Under the pieces are notes generated by a model. It had not been told where the DNA came from. It worked only from the letters and a program-made list of their open reading frames with translations, and made no database searches. Positions 46,301 to 55,167 of a stretch of DNA of 64,000 nucleotides are shown here, piece after piece. Within the stretch, counting starts at the first letter, position 1. Every line of letters begins with the position of its first letter. The stretch covers positions 1-64,000 of the forward strand of contig NZ_RBXA01000002.1 in assembly GCF_003634755.1 (NCBI RefSeq), in the 5' to 3' direction. The position numbers and the translations under genes were made by a program. This DNA comes from Flavobacterium limicola (GTDB lineage Bacteria; Bacteroidota; Bacteroidia; Flavobacteriales; Flavobacteriaceae).

Positions 46301-48383
46301 GATATTTGTCTTTAAAACTGCCACTGCTCACTAAGTCAAAAGTCAGATTAGGATCTTTTGCCAAAGCAGTTGCATTGAAATTTCCGTTGCGAATAGTTCC
46401 TTTTACAGCTACATTTTGGTACGTATATTTATTATAATACGCTTTTAGAATAGTTCCATTTAATGATGCGGTTGCTGTTTTTGGATCAAATCCAGTTCCT
46501 TTTATGTTGGCTTTTAAAGTTACTTTTCCAATGGAGTCGTTTTTGATAAATTTCCCTAAATCAAAATTAGTAAGTTCCGTTTGAGCATCGTATTTCTCGT
46601 AATTTTTTCTGCTTTGGTCGAATGTAGCTTTGATTTTTGCATTTCCAAAACTACTTGCAATATTCAGATTAGTATTGAAATTAGCAATGGTTCCCTTAAA
46701 AATTCCTTTGGCACTGAATTTTGCCGGCAACTGAATCGAATTAGGAATGGTTCCTTTGGGCAAAAAGCCAACAAAATCTTTCGAACCGGATTGTAAATCT
46801 TTAATATTCAAATCAAAATAAGCTTTGTTTACATCTGGCAAACCTATGATTCTGCCGCTTGCCGCTACTTTTGTAGTTCCAATGCCGCTAATCTCGATAG
46901 ATGGGAATTCAATGTTTTTTAATTTTCCTTTTACAGTTCCATTAACCAGCAATATTGCATTTGGATTGCTCATAAATGGATTTACATTGACTAGCGTTGG
47001 AGCAAAAAGCATAATATCTTTAATTCCCAATTTGCTTTTTTTCAAATTAGCAATAAGTCCTAATTCTCCCGGATTTTTGGCTAAAGATGCAATGGAAGGA
47101 TATCCAATTCTAATTTCATCTTTCAGTTCCGTTTGAGGTGTTTTTAAATATAATTTTTTAAGAAAAGCATTCTTTTTACCATAGAAAAATTCTGCATTAA
47201 AGGATTGAATGTTCAAACCGCTTTTGTCTTTGACGGTTAATGAATTGGCAATTCCTGAAATGTTTTCGGGATTGTAATTCAATAAATCTACTTGCAAATT
47301 TAAATTGGTAATATTCAAATGGTTGTAATCGATTCCTTTTTGAACTGTTGCAATAGTATTATTGTCATAACGGAAATTTACCCGTTTGAATTCCGTTTTG
47401 TTTATTTTGACATCCCAATTGTTCGATTCGGCATTTACAGCTTCTTTTTTAGGTTTGATTATATCTAATTTATCAAAAGTTAAAGCACCTTCTACACCCG
47501 TTAAATCAAGACTTTCTATAATTGCGAATTGATTGTTAAGGTCAATTTTATCAATTTTGGCGAGCAGTTTTTTTAAATAAAAATTTGTGGAAAGTTTAGT
47601 TTCCTCACTTTTATAATCGAAATCAATTTTTGCTAAATCAATTTCACCTAATTTTAATTTTAAGATGGATTCCGGTTCATTTTTTATTGCTGCCACTTTA
47701 GTCGCATTGGATATTTGAACCAAACCTTGCTTTAATTTGAACTTTAATCCATTGATTTTTGCTTTTGGAATTTCAAAGTTCATTTCATTTAAATCGAAAG
47801 TTTTAATTTTCGTTTCAAAATGCTTTAGATTGGCATAAATATCATTTTTTGTGACGGCATCAGTATACTTAAATTGGATGCGGTCAAGCATTATTTCTTC
47901 TACAGAAAACTGCATGGGTGGCGAATCACTCTTTTGTTTTTCTGGCGAAGCAAATGCTTTTATGATGTAATCAAAATTAAAAATAGCTTTGGAATCTCTA
48001 TTTAAATTAGCTGAAATCCCTACTAATTCTAAGGAATTGATTTCGACTTTATTATTTATCAATTGAAACAAACTGATGTCAGCAGCTAATTTTTCACCTG
48101 CAAAAAGAGTGTCTTTTTTTTGGTCTTCAAAATAGACACCTTGGAGAATTACTTTTTTAGGAAACTCAATTGCAAGACTATCAACCCTCACTTTGGTTTT
48201 GATTTTCCCTTCCAGATACGTTACTGCTTTATCTTTGGCATAATTCTGAACGGAGGGAATTTGAATAGCCACAAGTAGTATTAGGAACAATAGGAGTATT
48301 GATCCCATTATCCAAAGGAAAACGTGTAAACTTTTCTTTAAATATTTTTTCAAATGATGTATTTTTTGGTTAAAAATAACCAA
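43377..48383 (-). CDS. tamB: TamB-family inner-membrane assembly protein
   Basis: A 1668-residue protein with one N-terminal membrane helix (about residues 20-43) followed by a long AsmA-like/beta-taco repeat region of alternating short strands and Asn/Lys-rich turns. It ends with the DUF490 (TamB C-terminal) domain containing KKGSYILWTGEPTTADVNVTAIY. TamB spans the periplasm and transfers lipids or helps insert outer-membrane proteins with TamA/TamL. The start at 48383 is a TTG; a second TTG at 48353 would give MKKYLKKSLHVFLW, which looks more natural, so the start is unsettled. The tamL gene follows. Confidence 0.88.
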   Translation of the reverse strand: MVIFNQKIHHLKKYLKKSLHVFLWIMGSILLLFLILLVAIQIPSVQNYAKDKAVTYLEGKIKTKVRVDSLAIEFPKKVILQGVYFEDQKKDTLFAGEKLAADISLFQLINNKVEINSLELVGISANLNRDSKAIFNFDYIIKAFASPEKQKSDSPPMQFSVEEIMLDRIQFKYTDAVTKNDIYANLKHFETKIKTFDLNEMNFEIPKAKINGLKFKLKQGLVQISNATKVAAIKNEPESILKLKLGEIDLAKIDFDYKSEETKLSTNFYLKKLLAKIDKIDLNNQFAIIESLDLTGVEGALTFDKLDIIKPKKEAVNAESNNWDVKINKTEFKRVNFRYDNNTIATVQKGIDYNHLNITNLNLQVDLLNYNPENISGIANSLTVKDKSGLNIQSFNAEFFYGKKNAFLKKLYLKTPQTELKDEIRIGYPSIASLAKNPGELGLIANLKKSKLGIKDIMLFAPTLVNVNPFMSNPNAILLVNGTVKGKLKNIEFPSIEISGIGTTKVAASGRIIGLPDVNKAYFDLNIKDLQSGSKDFVGFLPKGTIPNSIQLPAKFSAKGIFKGTIANFNTNLNIASSFGNAKIKATFDQSRKNYEKYDAQTELTNFDLGKFIKNDSIGKVTLKANIKGTGFDPKTATASLNGTILKAYYNKYTYQNVAVKGTIRNGNFNATALAKDPNLTFDLVSSGSFKDKYPTGKLKLNVDIADLEKLNLHAGPLKIRGVVDADIQSANLDYLNGTVYAHNITIVNAKEEFVIDSISAVATSTSEKNTFVLKSPFLDVDANGKYKLSKIATALSNSISKYYDSKPNSRKTAVEKQEFVFKIGVKDSPILLKLIPELKSLEPINIQGRYNSVNDSIVLNGTIPKLIYGENIITNAVLKVDTKDNSLVYNFVVDDIQNKQIQLPHTSISGKVQNNIVDYTVQLKDSKDKERYLIAGTLKASNGNNDINLDPNNLLLNYESWKITQDNLIRFGKKGIYADNFELSKDGSKILIQSQSQGANAPIAIDFKDFDIKTITSIVEKDDLQMSGKINGNALVKNISTTPLFTSDLNIENFTFKKDTIGNISIKVNNAIASQYDAVIAITGQGNQVNLEGNYKTTNSSFDMNLDIDKLNLKSIQGFTLDNITESTGFLTGNFKITGNTTQPKVVGELQFNEIGFKVKQLNAKFKSLNDKIVFTPNAILFDNFIIKDEKDNDLAINGKIDSANFSNFGFDLAIDADNFKAVNSKAKDNDLYYGELYLDNHLQLSGNLDNPIVEGNIKINKDTKFTIVLPQSDPSIADREGIVEFIDQDNPKLVETIVMDELNSEMDIKGINASVNIEIDKDAELSLVIDKANGDFLKLKGEAQLNGGIDPSGKTTLTGRYELSEGSYEMNFNAIKRKFDIKKGSYILWTGEPTTADVNVTAIYKTEAAPIDLVNDQLGDVTAEVRNTYKQKLPFETVLKMTGELMKPTIAFDIVMPDGNNSVSTEIINTTQAKLTQLRQQPDELNKQVFALLLLNRFIGENPFASETGRTSVSSLARESASKILSQQLNNLAGDLIEGVELNFDLNTSDDYTTGQRENKTDLSVGISKKLLNDRLKVTVGSSFGIEGPQQVNQNANNIAGDVSLDYQLSKDGRYKMRVYRVNKYQVALQGEVVETGIAFIITLDYNKFSELFRKSEAKKAKQKNK

Positions 48384-48519
48384 TTTAAATCAAAATTGCA
48401 ATTTTACTCCCAAACAGAATTTGCAACAAAGGTTTGATTTTTTTAATGAAATATTTTACAAAATTTCAAAATAGTGTTGTAAAATTTTTGGATTGCAATT
48501 ACTGTTTTGAATGCTTAAT

Positions 48520-50202
48520 TTATGTTTTATACGTAGGAATTTCATTGAAATTCTCTGCTAGTTTTTCATCCAATACAATTTCTTTAATGGCCATAAGCAT
48601 TGCTTTATTTGAAGTAAAAAGTTCTCGATTAAAGTTAATTACAGTTGTAATATCAATATTTTCTATTGCTGTTTGTTGGGCTTCAGTGTAAAAATTATTC
48701 AGAGCGGAACTGTAGTTGTTCTGAATGGAATTAAATATATTTTGCAGTTCTTCAAAGTTTGCTTTTTTATCCTGCAGCAGGAAAGCATTCAGTTGAAGGT
48801 ATAAATTTTCAGTTTCTTTTTTGTGGTGCATAAAAAAATTATATTTAATGTCTTTTGAGGAATTTCTGAGGTCCATAATGTTGGTTCCAATGTCTTTGAC
48901 ACTTTTTACGGCATGCATAGAACTTCGTACAGCTGAAATCATTTGGTTGAGTTCTACTTGCTCTTCATCTTGTAATTTTGTTCTCAGTTTCAAATAAAAG
49001 GCATGAATCTCGCCTTGCAATTGTTTGAGAAATTGATATTTTTCTTCTTCAGTTTTTGAGTAGAATTTTTTTTCCTCATCAATATCCTTGAAAGCACTAT
49101 TTTCTCTAAAAGACAATGTATTAATTGCAAATAATTCCAAATTAAAGAGCATCGAATTATGAATAAAATATTTTGTTTCTCTTTGAAATAAATCTAAAGC
49201 GGTCTCAGTTTCAGCGATTGAAGCATGCCCTATAAATGCCGCAGCAGAACTATCGGTATTTTTAAAAAAACGCTCTAAAAATTTTGTGAATAAATCTAAA
49301 ACAGGAAGAAACAATACAATTGCCAGTAAGTTAATCAAACTGGAAAAGGTAACTATGCCAATGAGTGGATCTTTGATTTTTATGACATCAGTGATCAGTA
49401 GCAGAATGGGTTTCAGCAAAGCAAAAGCAATGGCAGTAATGAAGATATTGAATAACAGATTACCCAATGCCACTCGTTTTTTGGATGCATTTCCACCTAT
49501 GGCACTTACCAAAATCTTAATTATAGTTCCGGTTTCGCTGCCCAGTACAATTGCAGCAGCCATTGGAAAACCTATAGCTCCAGCGTTGAGCGCACTCAAC
49601 GTCAGCGCCATGGTTACGGAACTTGATTGAACAATCAACGTAATTAAGAAGCCAATGAGCAGGAAAATAATCATTGGCATGGATGCATATTTCGAAAGAT
49701 CAAAATACTGTGCCTGAGATTCCATCGCCGTTTTCATGAAAGAAAGTCCTATAAAAATTAAGCCAAAACCGAGAAGAAAATAAGATGCGTACTTGATTTT
49801 CTTACGATTTCCAAGCAGAATAAGAAGAAAACCACCTAAACAAACGGCTGGATAAGCAATCACTTCAATGTCTGTTTTAAAGCCAATAGTGGCCACCAGC
49901 CAACTGGCTATTGTTGTTCCTAGATTGGCACCCAGAATAACAGCCATCGCATTTTTCATCGTAAAAACACCGGCACCTACGAAAGCTAAAACCATCAATG
50001 AAACCATGGAACTGCTCTGAAGGACACCAGTAACGATTGTCCCACCAGCTACAGCACCGATATTATTTTTTGTAATGCGCTGCAAAAATAGTTTGAAACT
50101 TCTGCCGGAAAGATTCTTTAGGGATTCCTCCACCAGATACATGGCAAAAAGGAATAAGCCTATGCCAGCAGCCAGTTTTAGTATTGAATTTAACGTCTCC
50201 AT
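48520..50202 (-). CDS. Na/Pi cotransporter family protein with PhoU-like tail
   Basis: A 560-residue protein. The N-terminal ~310 residues are a membrane domain with two inverted Na_Pi_cotrans repeats, recognisable from QSSSMVSLMVLAFVG and QSSSVTMALTLSALNAG, the signature QSSS motifs. The C-terminal ~220 residues are mainly helical, resembling a PhoU domain (for example FQRETKYFIHNSMLFNLELFAI and MDLRNSSKDIKYNFFMHHKKETENLYLQ). It likely couples sodium to phosphate uptake or export and senses phosphate through its tail. No pho regulon genes are adjacent. The N-terminal start is ATG. Confidence 0.9.
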   Translation of the reverse strand: METLNSILKLAAGIGLFLFAMYLVEESLKNLSGRSFKLFLQRITKNNIGAVAGGTIVTGVLQSSSMVSLMVLAFVGAGVFTMKNAMAVILGANLGTTIASWLVATIGFKTDIEVIAYPAVCLGGFLLILLGNRKKIKYASYFLLGFGLIFIGLSFMKTAMESQAQYFDLSKYASMPMIIFLLIGFLITLIVQSSSVTMALTLSALNAGAIGFPMAAAIVLGSETGTIIKILVSAIGGNASKKRVALGNLLFNIFITAIAFALLKPILLLITDVIKIKDPLIGIVTFSSLINLLAIVLFLPVLDLFTKFLERFFKNTDSSAAAFIGHASIAETETALDLFQRETKYFIHNSMLFNLELFAINTLSFRENSAFKDIDEEKKFYSKTEEEKYQFLKQLQGEIHAFYLKLRTKLQDEEQVELNQMISAVRSSMHAVKSVKDIGTNIMDLRNSSKDIKYNFFMHHKKETENLYLQLNAFLLQDKKANFEELQNIFNSIQNNYSSALNNFYTEAQQTAIENIDITTVINFNRELFTSNKAMLMAIKEIVLDEKLAENFNEIPTYKT

Positions 50203-50319
50203 AGTTATAAATAGTATTAAAGATACTTAAATTTATTAGTAATAATAAAATCGCTATGCAGTAATACAAATAAGATGAAAACGTATTGGATTATTGGGAA
50301 TGCGAAACGTTTCTATTTT

Positions 50320-51450
50320 TTAAATAAGAGTCAAAACATATCCAATTATTGAGCCACCTAAAACGATAAATGCACTATTTATTTTTTTGTAACCAAAGGT
50401 AATAGCGAGGCTAATTATTGCAATTAGAATTGTGCGCCAATCCGTAACGGTATCTTTTCCCATGGCGTAACATACCGAAATTATAATGGCTACCGAAGCA
50501 ATATTTACCGCATCGAGGAATGCCGAAAAAGGTTTTGAGTTTCTCATTTTCTTAACTAATGGATTGAGAAGTGCCACAAAAATAAAGGAAGGCAGAAAAA
50601 TTGCAATTGTAGAAACTACAGCACCGGAGAAACCATTAATTTGATATCCTATAAAAGTTACCGATGAAAAAACGGGACCAGGTGTAAATTGTCCTACTGC
50701 AATAGCATCGATTAATTGTTGTCGAGTCAGCAGTCCCGTCGCCACCAGTTCAGCATCAAGAAAAGCAAAAAGTACATAACCGCTGCCATAAAGGATTGCG
50801 CCAATTTTCAAGAAAATCCAAAACAGATTCATGTTGGTTGCTGTCAGAACGGTTGTACTTGAAACTTGTAGAACGGTTATGGGGAGAAAAACAGTCGTAT
50901 TTTTTATTCTTTGGTTTCGGAGGAAATACCAGAACAAGGAAAATAATCCCGCTCCAAACATCAAATAGATTTCATTGAAGTCGAGTAAGGACAAGATTAA
51001 GACAGCAATTCCGATTCCGGCTAATGGTATTGATTTCAGGGATTTCTTGGCCAAAGGATAAACGGCAGCCAGAATGATGGCAATAATTGCAGGTTTTATG
51101 CCATAAATAAAAGGTTGAATTTCCGGTAACTGTCCATATTGTTTGTAACCCCAGGCAAAAAATCCGGTGATGAAAACCGCTGGCAAAATAAAACAAAGAC
51201 CGGCGACAACCAAACCTTTCCAACCGGCCCTTTCATGACCAATATGGATTGCCATTTCAGTGCTGTTGGGTCCCGGAATTAAATTAGTTGCACCAATAAG
51301 ATCTAAAAAATGTTGTTCGGAGAGCCATTTTCGTTTGGAAACTACCTCTTGCTGCATCATTGTAATATGTGCCGCAGGACCACCAAAAGCAGTAAATCCT
51401 AACTTTAGGAACACCTTGGCAATTTCTTTTATTTCAGAATTAGGATGCAT
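50320..51450 (-). CDS. ChrA-type chromate transporter
   Basis: A 376-residue membrane protein of the CHR family, long form with two homologous halves. The first half has FGGPAAHITMMQQEVVSKRKWLSEQHFLDLIGATNLIPGPNSTEMAIHIG; the second has GAILYGSGYVLFAFLDAELV and AIAVGQFTPGPVFSSVTFIGYQI, the repeated PGP-type motif. ChrA exports chromate or sulfate, but many members have other anion roles. A metal-binding AraC regulator lies 77 bp upstream on the same strand, which may control it. The resistance role is inferred from family only. Confidence 0.88.
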   Translation of the reverse strand: MHPNSEIKEIAKVFLKLGFTAFGGPAAHITMMQQEVVSKRKWLSEQHFLDLIGATNLIPGPNSTEMAIHIGHERAGWKGLVVAGLCFILPAVFITGFFAWGYKQYGQLPEIQPFIYGIKPAIIAIILAAVYPLAKKSLKSIPLAGIGIAVLILSLLDFNEIYLMFGAGLFSLFWYFLRNQRIKNTTVFLPITVLQVSSTTVLTATNMNLFWIFLKIGAILYGSGYVLFAFLDAELVATGLLTRQQLIDAIAVGQFTPGPVFSSVTFIGYQINGFSGAVVSTIAIFLPSFIFVALLNPLVKKMRNSKPFSAFLDAVNIASVAIIISVCYAMGKDTVTDWRTILIAIISLAITFGYKKINSAFIVLGGSIIGYVLTLI

Positions 51451-51527
51451 TTTTTAGAATCTTTTTTGTTAAAGGAAATGCAATAGTAAGATCGCATTTG
51501 GTTTAAGAGATGCTGAAATGTCTTTTA

Positions 51528-52088
51528 TTAAATGTTTTGAATGGTTATTCTTCTTTTTTCTTTTAATCGTTTAAAATGCGAAGGAGTCAATCCGGTTGCT
51601 TTTTTAAACTGATTTGACAAATGGGAAACACTGCTGTAATGAAGTTTGAAAGCTATGGCAGAAAGAGTAAGTTCTTCCAGAAGAATCAGTTCTTTTATTC
51701 GTTCTACTTTCAGCGAAATGACATATTGTTCGATTGTACTGGCTTCTACTTCAGAGAAAAAATTGGCCAGATAAGTATAACTATGATTTAATTTTTCGCT
51801 TAATAAAACGGAGAATTTGATGACTGGTTTTTCATCGGAGTTGTAAACGTAATCAATAATTACAGTTCGGATTTTCTCAATCAGAATGCCTTGTTTTTTT
51901 TCTAATAATTCTAATCCTGCTTTTTTGATTTTGCTGTTCAGTTTCTTTTTTTGGCTTTCTGTAAGCACTTCCTTAACTTCAACCTCGCCAAGTTCTATTT
52001 TTATTGGTGAGATATCGAGCTCTTCCAAAGCTTCTTTTACAAAGATTTTACAACTTTCGCAAGCCATGTTTTTGACATAGATTTTCAT
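51528..52088 (-). CDS. AraC-family regulator with N-terminal heavy-metal-associated domain
   Basis: A 186-residue protein joining two domains. Residues 1-62 form an HMA-like ferredoxin fold with the metal-binding pair Cys10/Cys13 (NMACESC). Residues about 85-180 are an AraC/XylS HTH, with LTLSAIAFKLHYSSVSHLSNQFKKATGLTPSHFK as the second helix-turn-helix. This suggests a cytosolic sensor for a soft metal ion. It has no membrane segment. The chromate-family transporter gene downstream on the same strand and the cytochrome b gene upstream are candidate targets, but no operator was identified. Confidence 0.85.
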   Translation of the reverse strand: MKIYVKNMACESCKIFVKEALEELDISPIKIELGEVEVKEVLTESQKKKLNSKIKKAGLELLEKKQGILIEKIRTVIIDYVYNSDEKPVIKFSVLLSEKLNHSYTYLANFFSEVEASTIEQYVISLKVERIKELILLEELTLSAIAFKLHYSSVSHLSNQFKKATGLTPSHFKRLKEKRRITIQNI

Positions 52089-52193
52089 AAACCAATTTTT
52101 TACTTTAATTATTTTGGATTAACAGTTTGCAACCAATTTACTCTTTATGTGATTCAGCTTGCGTTAAAATTCACTACTAAAAACTTTCTGTTT

Positions 52194-52778
52194 TTAATTC
52201 TCTTCTGACTTCGTTGGTCCACTTATAACTCTGGAAATTAATCCTTTTTGGGTCGTTAATTCAGAGAAGAAAACACCCGATAAGTGAATCACGATAAAAG
52301 CCAATAAATAATAAATCGAAAGTACGTGTATTTCTTCCATCGGTTCTTTTAGATTTTTTGGACCTAAAACGATAATTAAACCGGTAATAAGGGAAATTGC
52401 GACACAAACGTAAAAAACTAAATACGTCCAATATTGAAATTTTTCTTTAATTCCCAAATCTTTATTGAACGGATTAGAGAATTTCATTTGTCCAAAAAAT
52501 GGAAGCGCAATCCGAATACTATACAAACCTACCAAAGCATAACCAATATAAATATGCCAGTCCCACATGGGTTTTCTAATTTTTTTGGCAAGTGTAATGA
52601 GTTGGTCTTGCGTCAACTTCTGGTCTGTAGTTGCTAAATAATCTTGAATAATTAGCGCAACATTATTTTTATTCATCCACGTCAAACGTAGAAAAATCGT
52701 GACAAGTAATAAAGTCATGCAAATGGCGATTGACCAATGCATTATTCTGTAAATGGCGGAGTATTCTCTCTTTTTCAT
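52194..52778 (-). CDS. Cytochrome b (b561 superfamily) membrane protein
   Basis: A 194-residue inner-membrane protein with four hydrophobic helices. The His residues that would coordinate haem lie in IMHWSIAICMT (His14), DWHIYIGYALVGLY and FIVIHLSGVFF. This matches the bacterial cytochrome b561/NiFe-hydrogenase-type b family, which passes electrons to quinones. The loop between helix 1 and 2 (residues 35-70) contains a Lys-rich amphipathic stretch. No redox partner is encoded next to it, so its electron donor is unknown. Placed between the thioesterase/lipoprotein pair and the AraC regulator on the same strand. Confidence 0.82.
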   Translation of the reverse strand: MKKREYSAIYRIMHWSIAICMTLLLVTIFLRLTWMNKNNVALIIQDYLATTDQKLTQDQLITLAKKIRKPMWDWHIYIGYALVGLYSIRIALPFFGQMKFSNPFNKDLGIKEKFQYWTYLVFYVCVAISLITGLIIVLGPKNLKEPMEEIHVLSIYYLLAFIVIHLSGVFFSELTTQKGLISRVISGPTKSEEN

Positions 52779-52934
52779 GATTTTTGAATGATAATAAGGT
52801 TACGCTTTTTATTCTTATTTGATTAAAATGAGAAAATGAATCTAATAGCTTGAGGTTTCTTTAAAGACTGACAAAACCTTTGCTCATTGGAAAAATAATT
52901 AAGGCTTCCAGTGTAACTAAAGAATAGCTCTTTG

Positions 52935-53249
52935 CTATTTCAGAACTCGCACGGTCATGTGATTAACGCCTGAAATTTTAAAAATATCTCCTTTCACTTG
53001 TATGGTTTCTCCAGTTGAAACTTGTCTATATTGTGTTGGTTCTAATAAATTGGCTCGACTGATAGTCACCAGATAAATTGAATTTTCGGTGGTTGCTAAT
53101 TTGGCGGTATAGCCATCTTTGCCCAGAACGATTTCCTGCACTTTTCCAGTAGTGAATTCAGTGGTGTTTGCGTTTAGCAACGGACTGCAGCTTACAGCCA
53201 GTGCGATTACAATTAGTAAGCAGCTGGCAATTTTTAAAAATTGTTTCAT
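52935..53249 (-). CDS. Small lipoprotein, unknown function
   Basis: A 104-residue protein with an N-terminal signal and lipobox (LAVSC, Cys21), so it is probably anchored in a membrane by a lipid. The mature part is a small all-beta domain (TGKVQEIVLGKDGYTAKLATTENSIYLVTISRANL ... VKGDIFKISGVNHMTVRVLK), resembling an OB-like barrel. No binding or catalytic motif is evident. Its start is 4 bp past the stop of the upstream thioesterase gene, so they are co-expressed. Confidence 0.72.
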   Translation of the reverse strand: MKQFLKIASCLLIVIALAVSCSPLLNANTTEFTTGKVQEIVLGKDGYTAKLATTENSIYLVTISRANLLEPTQYRQVSTGETIQVKGDIFKISGVNHMTVRVLK

Positions 53250-53253
53250 AAAT

Positions 53254-53691
53254 TTAAAGTTCTAGAAAATCATTAGTTTTTGGAAAATTACGAATAGCGT
53301 CCATCGCTATTTCGGGTGTTGGGTCGGCTATTTTGCGCAGTTTTGTGTCCATCCAGGCTCCATCCACGGTTATTGTGGCACAAAGTTTATTGTCGTCATT
53401 CATAAATTCGTGGACTATTGACCAGCGTGAAGCATCTGGTCTCATTTTAGAAATTTTGGTATGCATAACTATTTTATCCGCAAGCAGTATTTCTTTTCTG
53501 AAAACACATTCCTCCCGGAATAAGATTGGACCAAAATTTTGTGAACGCAAAACCTTCATAGTTAATCCAAGATTTTCCAGAATTTCAATACGATGTTGTG
53601 CGCCAAAATCATAATAAGCACTGTGTCGAACATGAAAATTTGGGTCAAGATCAGACCAACGAAAGGATAATTCTTTACTAAATGAAGTCAT
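53254..53691 (-). CDS. 4HBT-family acyl-CoA thioesterase
   Basis: A 145-residue hot-dog-fold protein. RWSDLDPNFHVRHSAYYDFGAQHRIEILENLG is the family start, with an Asp in the usual catalytic position (DLDPNFH), and the central WSIVHEFMNDDNKLCATITVDGAWMDTKLRK gives the later strands. Thioesterases of this type hydrolyse acyl-CoA or hydroxybenzoyl-CoA; the substrate cannot be read here. First gene of a pair with the small lipoprotein. Confidence 0.9.
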   Translation of the reverse strand: MTSFSKELSFRWSDLDPNFHVRHSAYYDFGAQHRIEILENLGLTMKVLRSQNFGPILFREECVFRKEILLADKIVMHTKISKMRPDASRWSIVHEFMNDDNKLCATITVDGAWMDTKLRKIADPTPEIAMDAIRNFPKTNDFLEL

Positions 53692-53952
53692 TATTGTTTT
53701 ATTTTAAGTTTTTTGCGCTGTTCTTTTCAATTGTTATAAAACAAAATTAAGACTTGCTCTTATGGCCAAAACTACGAATAATATGTGGAATGAAAAGGAA
53801 CTCATGAACCTTTTAATTCTATTTTAAGGTTATGCTACCAAAAGTAATTGGGGATTTATGAATTCTTTTTTCTTCAAAAAAGAAATGTGGCTTGTCTTTT
53901 GTATTGGTAAAAAGTTGTGTCCAATTCCGGATCCTAATATCAAGTACTTTTT

Positions 53953-54333
53953 ATGAAAAAAATAATGTTTTTGTTGTTGCTGTCGGGTAGTTTGTATGCT
54001 CAGGAACAAGTGTTTAATGTGCAACGCTATTGCATTGACGAGCAACCTTTCAAAAAAGGGGAATGCGATACGGTAGGAAATGAATATTCATTTGTGTTCC
54101 TTGACACTCAAAAGCGTACTGTGGTTTTCTTTCTCACGGCTACAAAAATGAAATATAAAATTGTAGACTCCGGTGTTTTTGCTCCAGATAAAAATTATGC
54201 GTTTTACACTTTAGAAAACGAGAAAGGTCAGGTAGAAATGCGGATAAATACACAAAATACTAAAATTGAATTCCTGTATCCCAATACGCATGTTTATTTG
54301 ACCGTTGGTAAGTCAACTAAGGCGGTGCGTTAA
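53953..54333 (+). CDS. Exported hypothetical protein
   Basis: A 126-residue protein with a signal peptide (1-16, ending LYAQE). The mature part is beta-rich (SFVFLDTQKRTVVFFLTATKMKYKIVDSGVF, NTKIEFLYPNTHVYLTVGKSTKA), perhaps a small periplasmic or outer-membrane-associated domain. Two Cys residues (CIDEQ and GECD) near the N-terminus could form a disulfide. Not recognised as a family. It is alone, with no gene on its strand for more than 5 kb. Confidence 0.6.
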   Translation: MKKIMFLLLLSGSLYAQEQVFNVQRYCIDEQPFKKGECDTVGNEYSFVFLDTQKRTVVFFLTATKMKYKIVDSGVFAPDKNYAFYTLENEKGQVEMRINTQNTKIEFLYPNTHVYLTVGKSTKAVR

Positions 54334-54496
54334 GTGATTGTATTTTATAATGTTGCGTTCAGGAAAGCGCGAAAAGTTACTATGGTTTTATAAAATTTGC
54401 TTATAAAATTTAGCAACTAAATAAATCTGATAGTTTTCCTTTAAAGAATATAAAAGTATAAGTACTGATGAAATAAATACTGTTTCCTTACTATTA

Positions 54497-54523
54497 TTAG
54501 CACAGTTTGCAAAACTGCGCTAA
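54497..54523. repeat. 27-nt near-perfect palindrome
   Basis: TTAGCACAGTTT, a central G, then CAAAACTGCGCTAA. The arms pair except for one position. It lies about 30 bp from the stop of the beta-barrel gene and could serve as a terminator stem, though no T-run follows. I recall similar GCGCAGTTTTGC palindromes in other Bacteroidota. The rest of the 220-bp gap shows nothing else. Confidence 0.55.
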
Positions 54524-54554
54524 CGATTGTAGGATATTATCGCGGTAGAGTTTT

Positions 54555-55136
54555 TTATATTCGGAGACCTAATCCAATTTTTAATAGATTTACGTTTGTG
54601 TTAAATGTTGTATTTGGGGTTTCTTTGTCAACTTTCAACTTCACATAGTCATATTGAATACCTATGAATATTTTAGTAGTTAAATCATAAGCAACTCCAA
54701 AATTTGCATTAATTCCACTGTCTGTTTTACTGGATCCTGAAACATCAAATCCGTTATTTGTTCCTGAAGCATCGAAAACCATAAAAGTATATCCAAATCC
54801 TATAAATGGGTGTAATTTAGAAATTGATTCTATTGTAAGTTCAGCAAAAAATTTTGGTTGAATAAGATATGATTTGACTTTAAAGTCTTGATTCCCATCA
54901 TTGTCATTTGTGTTGTTTACTAAAATTCCACCATTGATAGATGCTCCAATATTGATATTTGTCATTTCCAAAAATCTATATTTTGCTCCAATGTCAACAA
55001 TTCCGGTATAGTTTTCTGCGATAAAATTATCTCCAATTGGAATTGGGTAATTAGCTTCAATACTAAATTTTGAATCTTGTGAAAATGATTTGATTGATAA
55101 GATTAATAATAATGCTAATAGTAATTTTTGTTTCAT
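54555..55136 (-). CDS. Outer-membrane beta-barrel protein
   Basis: A 193-residue exported protein (signal peptide 1-19, ending KSFSQ) with about eight alternating amphipathic strands (FSIEANYPI, IVDIGAKYRF, NINIGASINGGILV, KSYLIQPKFFAELTI, HPFIGFGYTFMVF, NANFGVAYDLT, FIGIQYDYVKLKV, NVNLLKIGLGLRI). The final strand ends in Ile, fitting an 8-strand porin-like barrel of the OmpW/opacity type. Its substrate is unknown. It borders the first foldback repeat of the cassette-like region and could be the outermost cassette. Confidence 0.75.
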   Translation of the reverse strand: MKQKLLLALLLILSIKSFSQDSKFSIEANYPIPIGDNFIAENYTGIVDIGAKYRFLEMTNINIGASINGGILVNNTNDNDGNQDFKVKSYLIQPKFFAELTIESISKLHPFIGFGYTFMVFDASGTNNGFDVSGSSKTDSGINANFGVAYDLTTKIFIGIQYDYVKLKVDKETPNTTFNTNVNLLKIGLGLRI

Positions 55137-55167
55137 AGTTCTTTTTTTAATTGTCTGTAATATTTAT

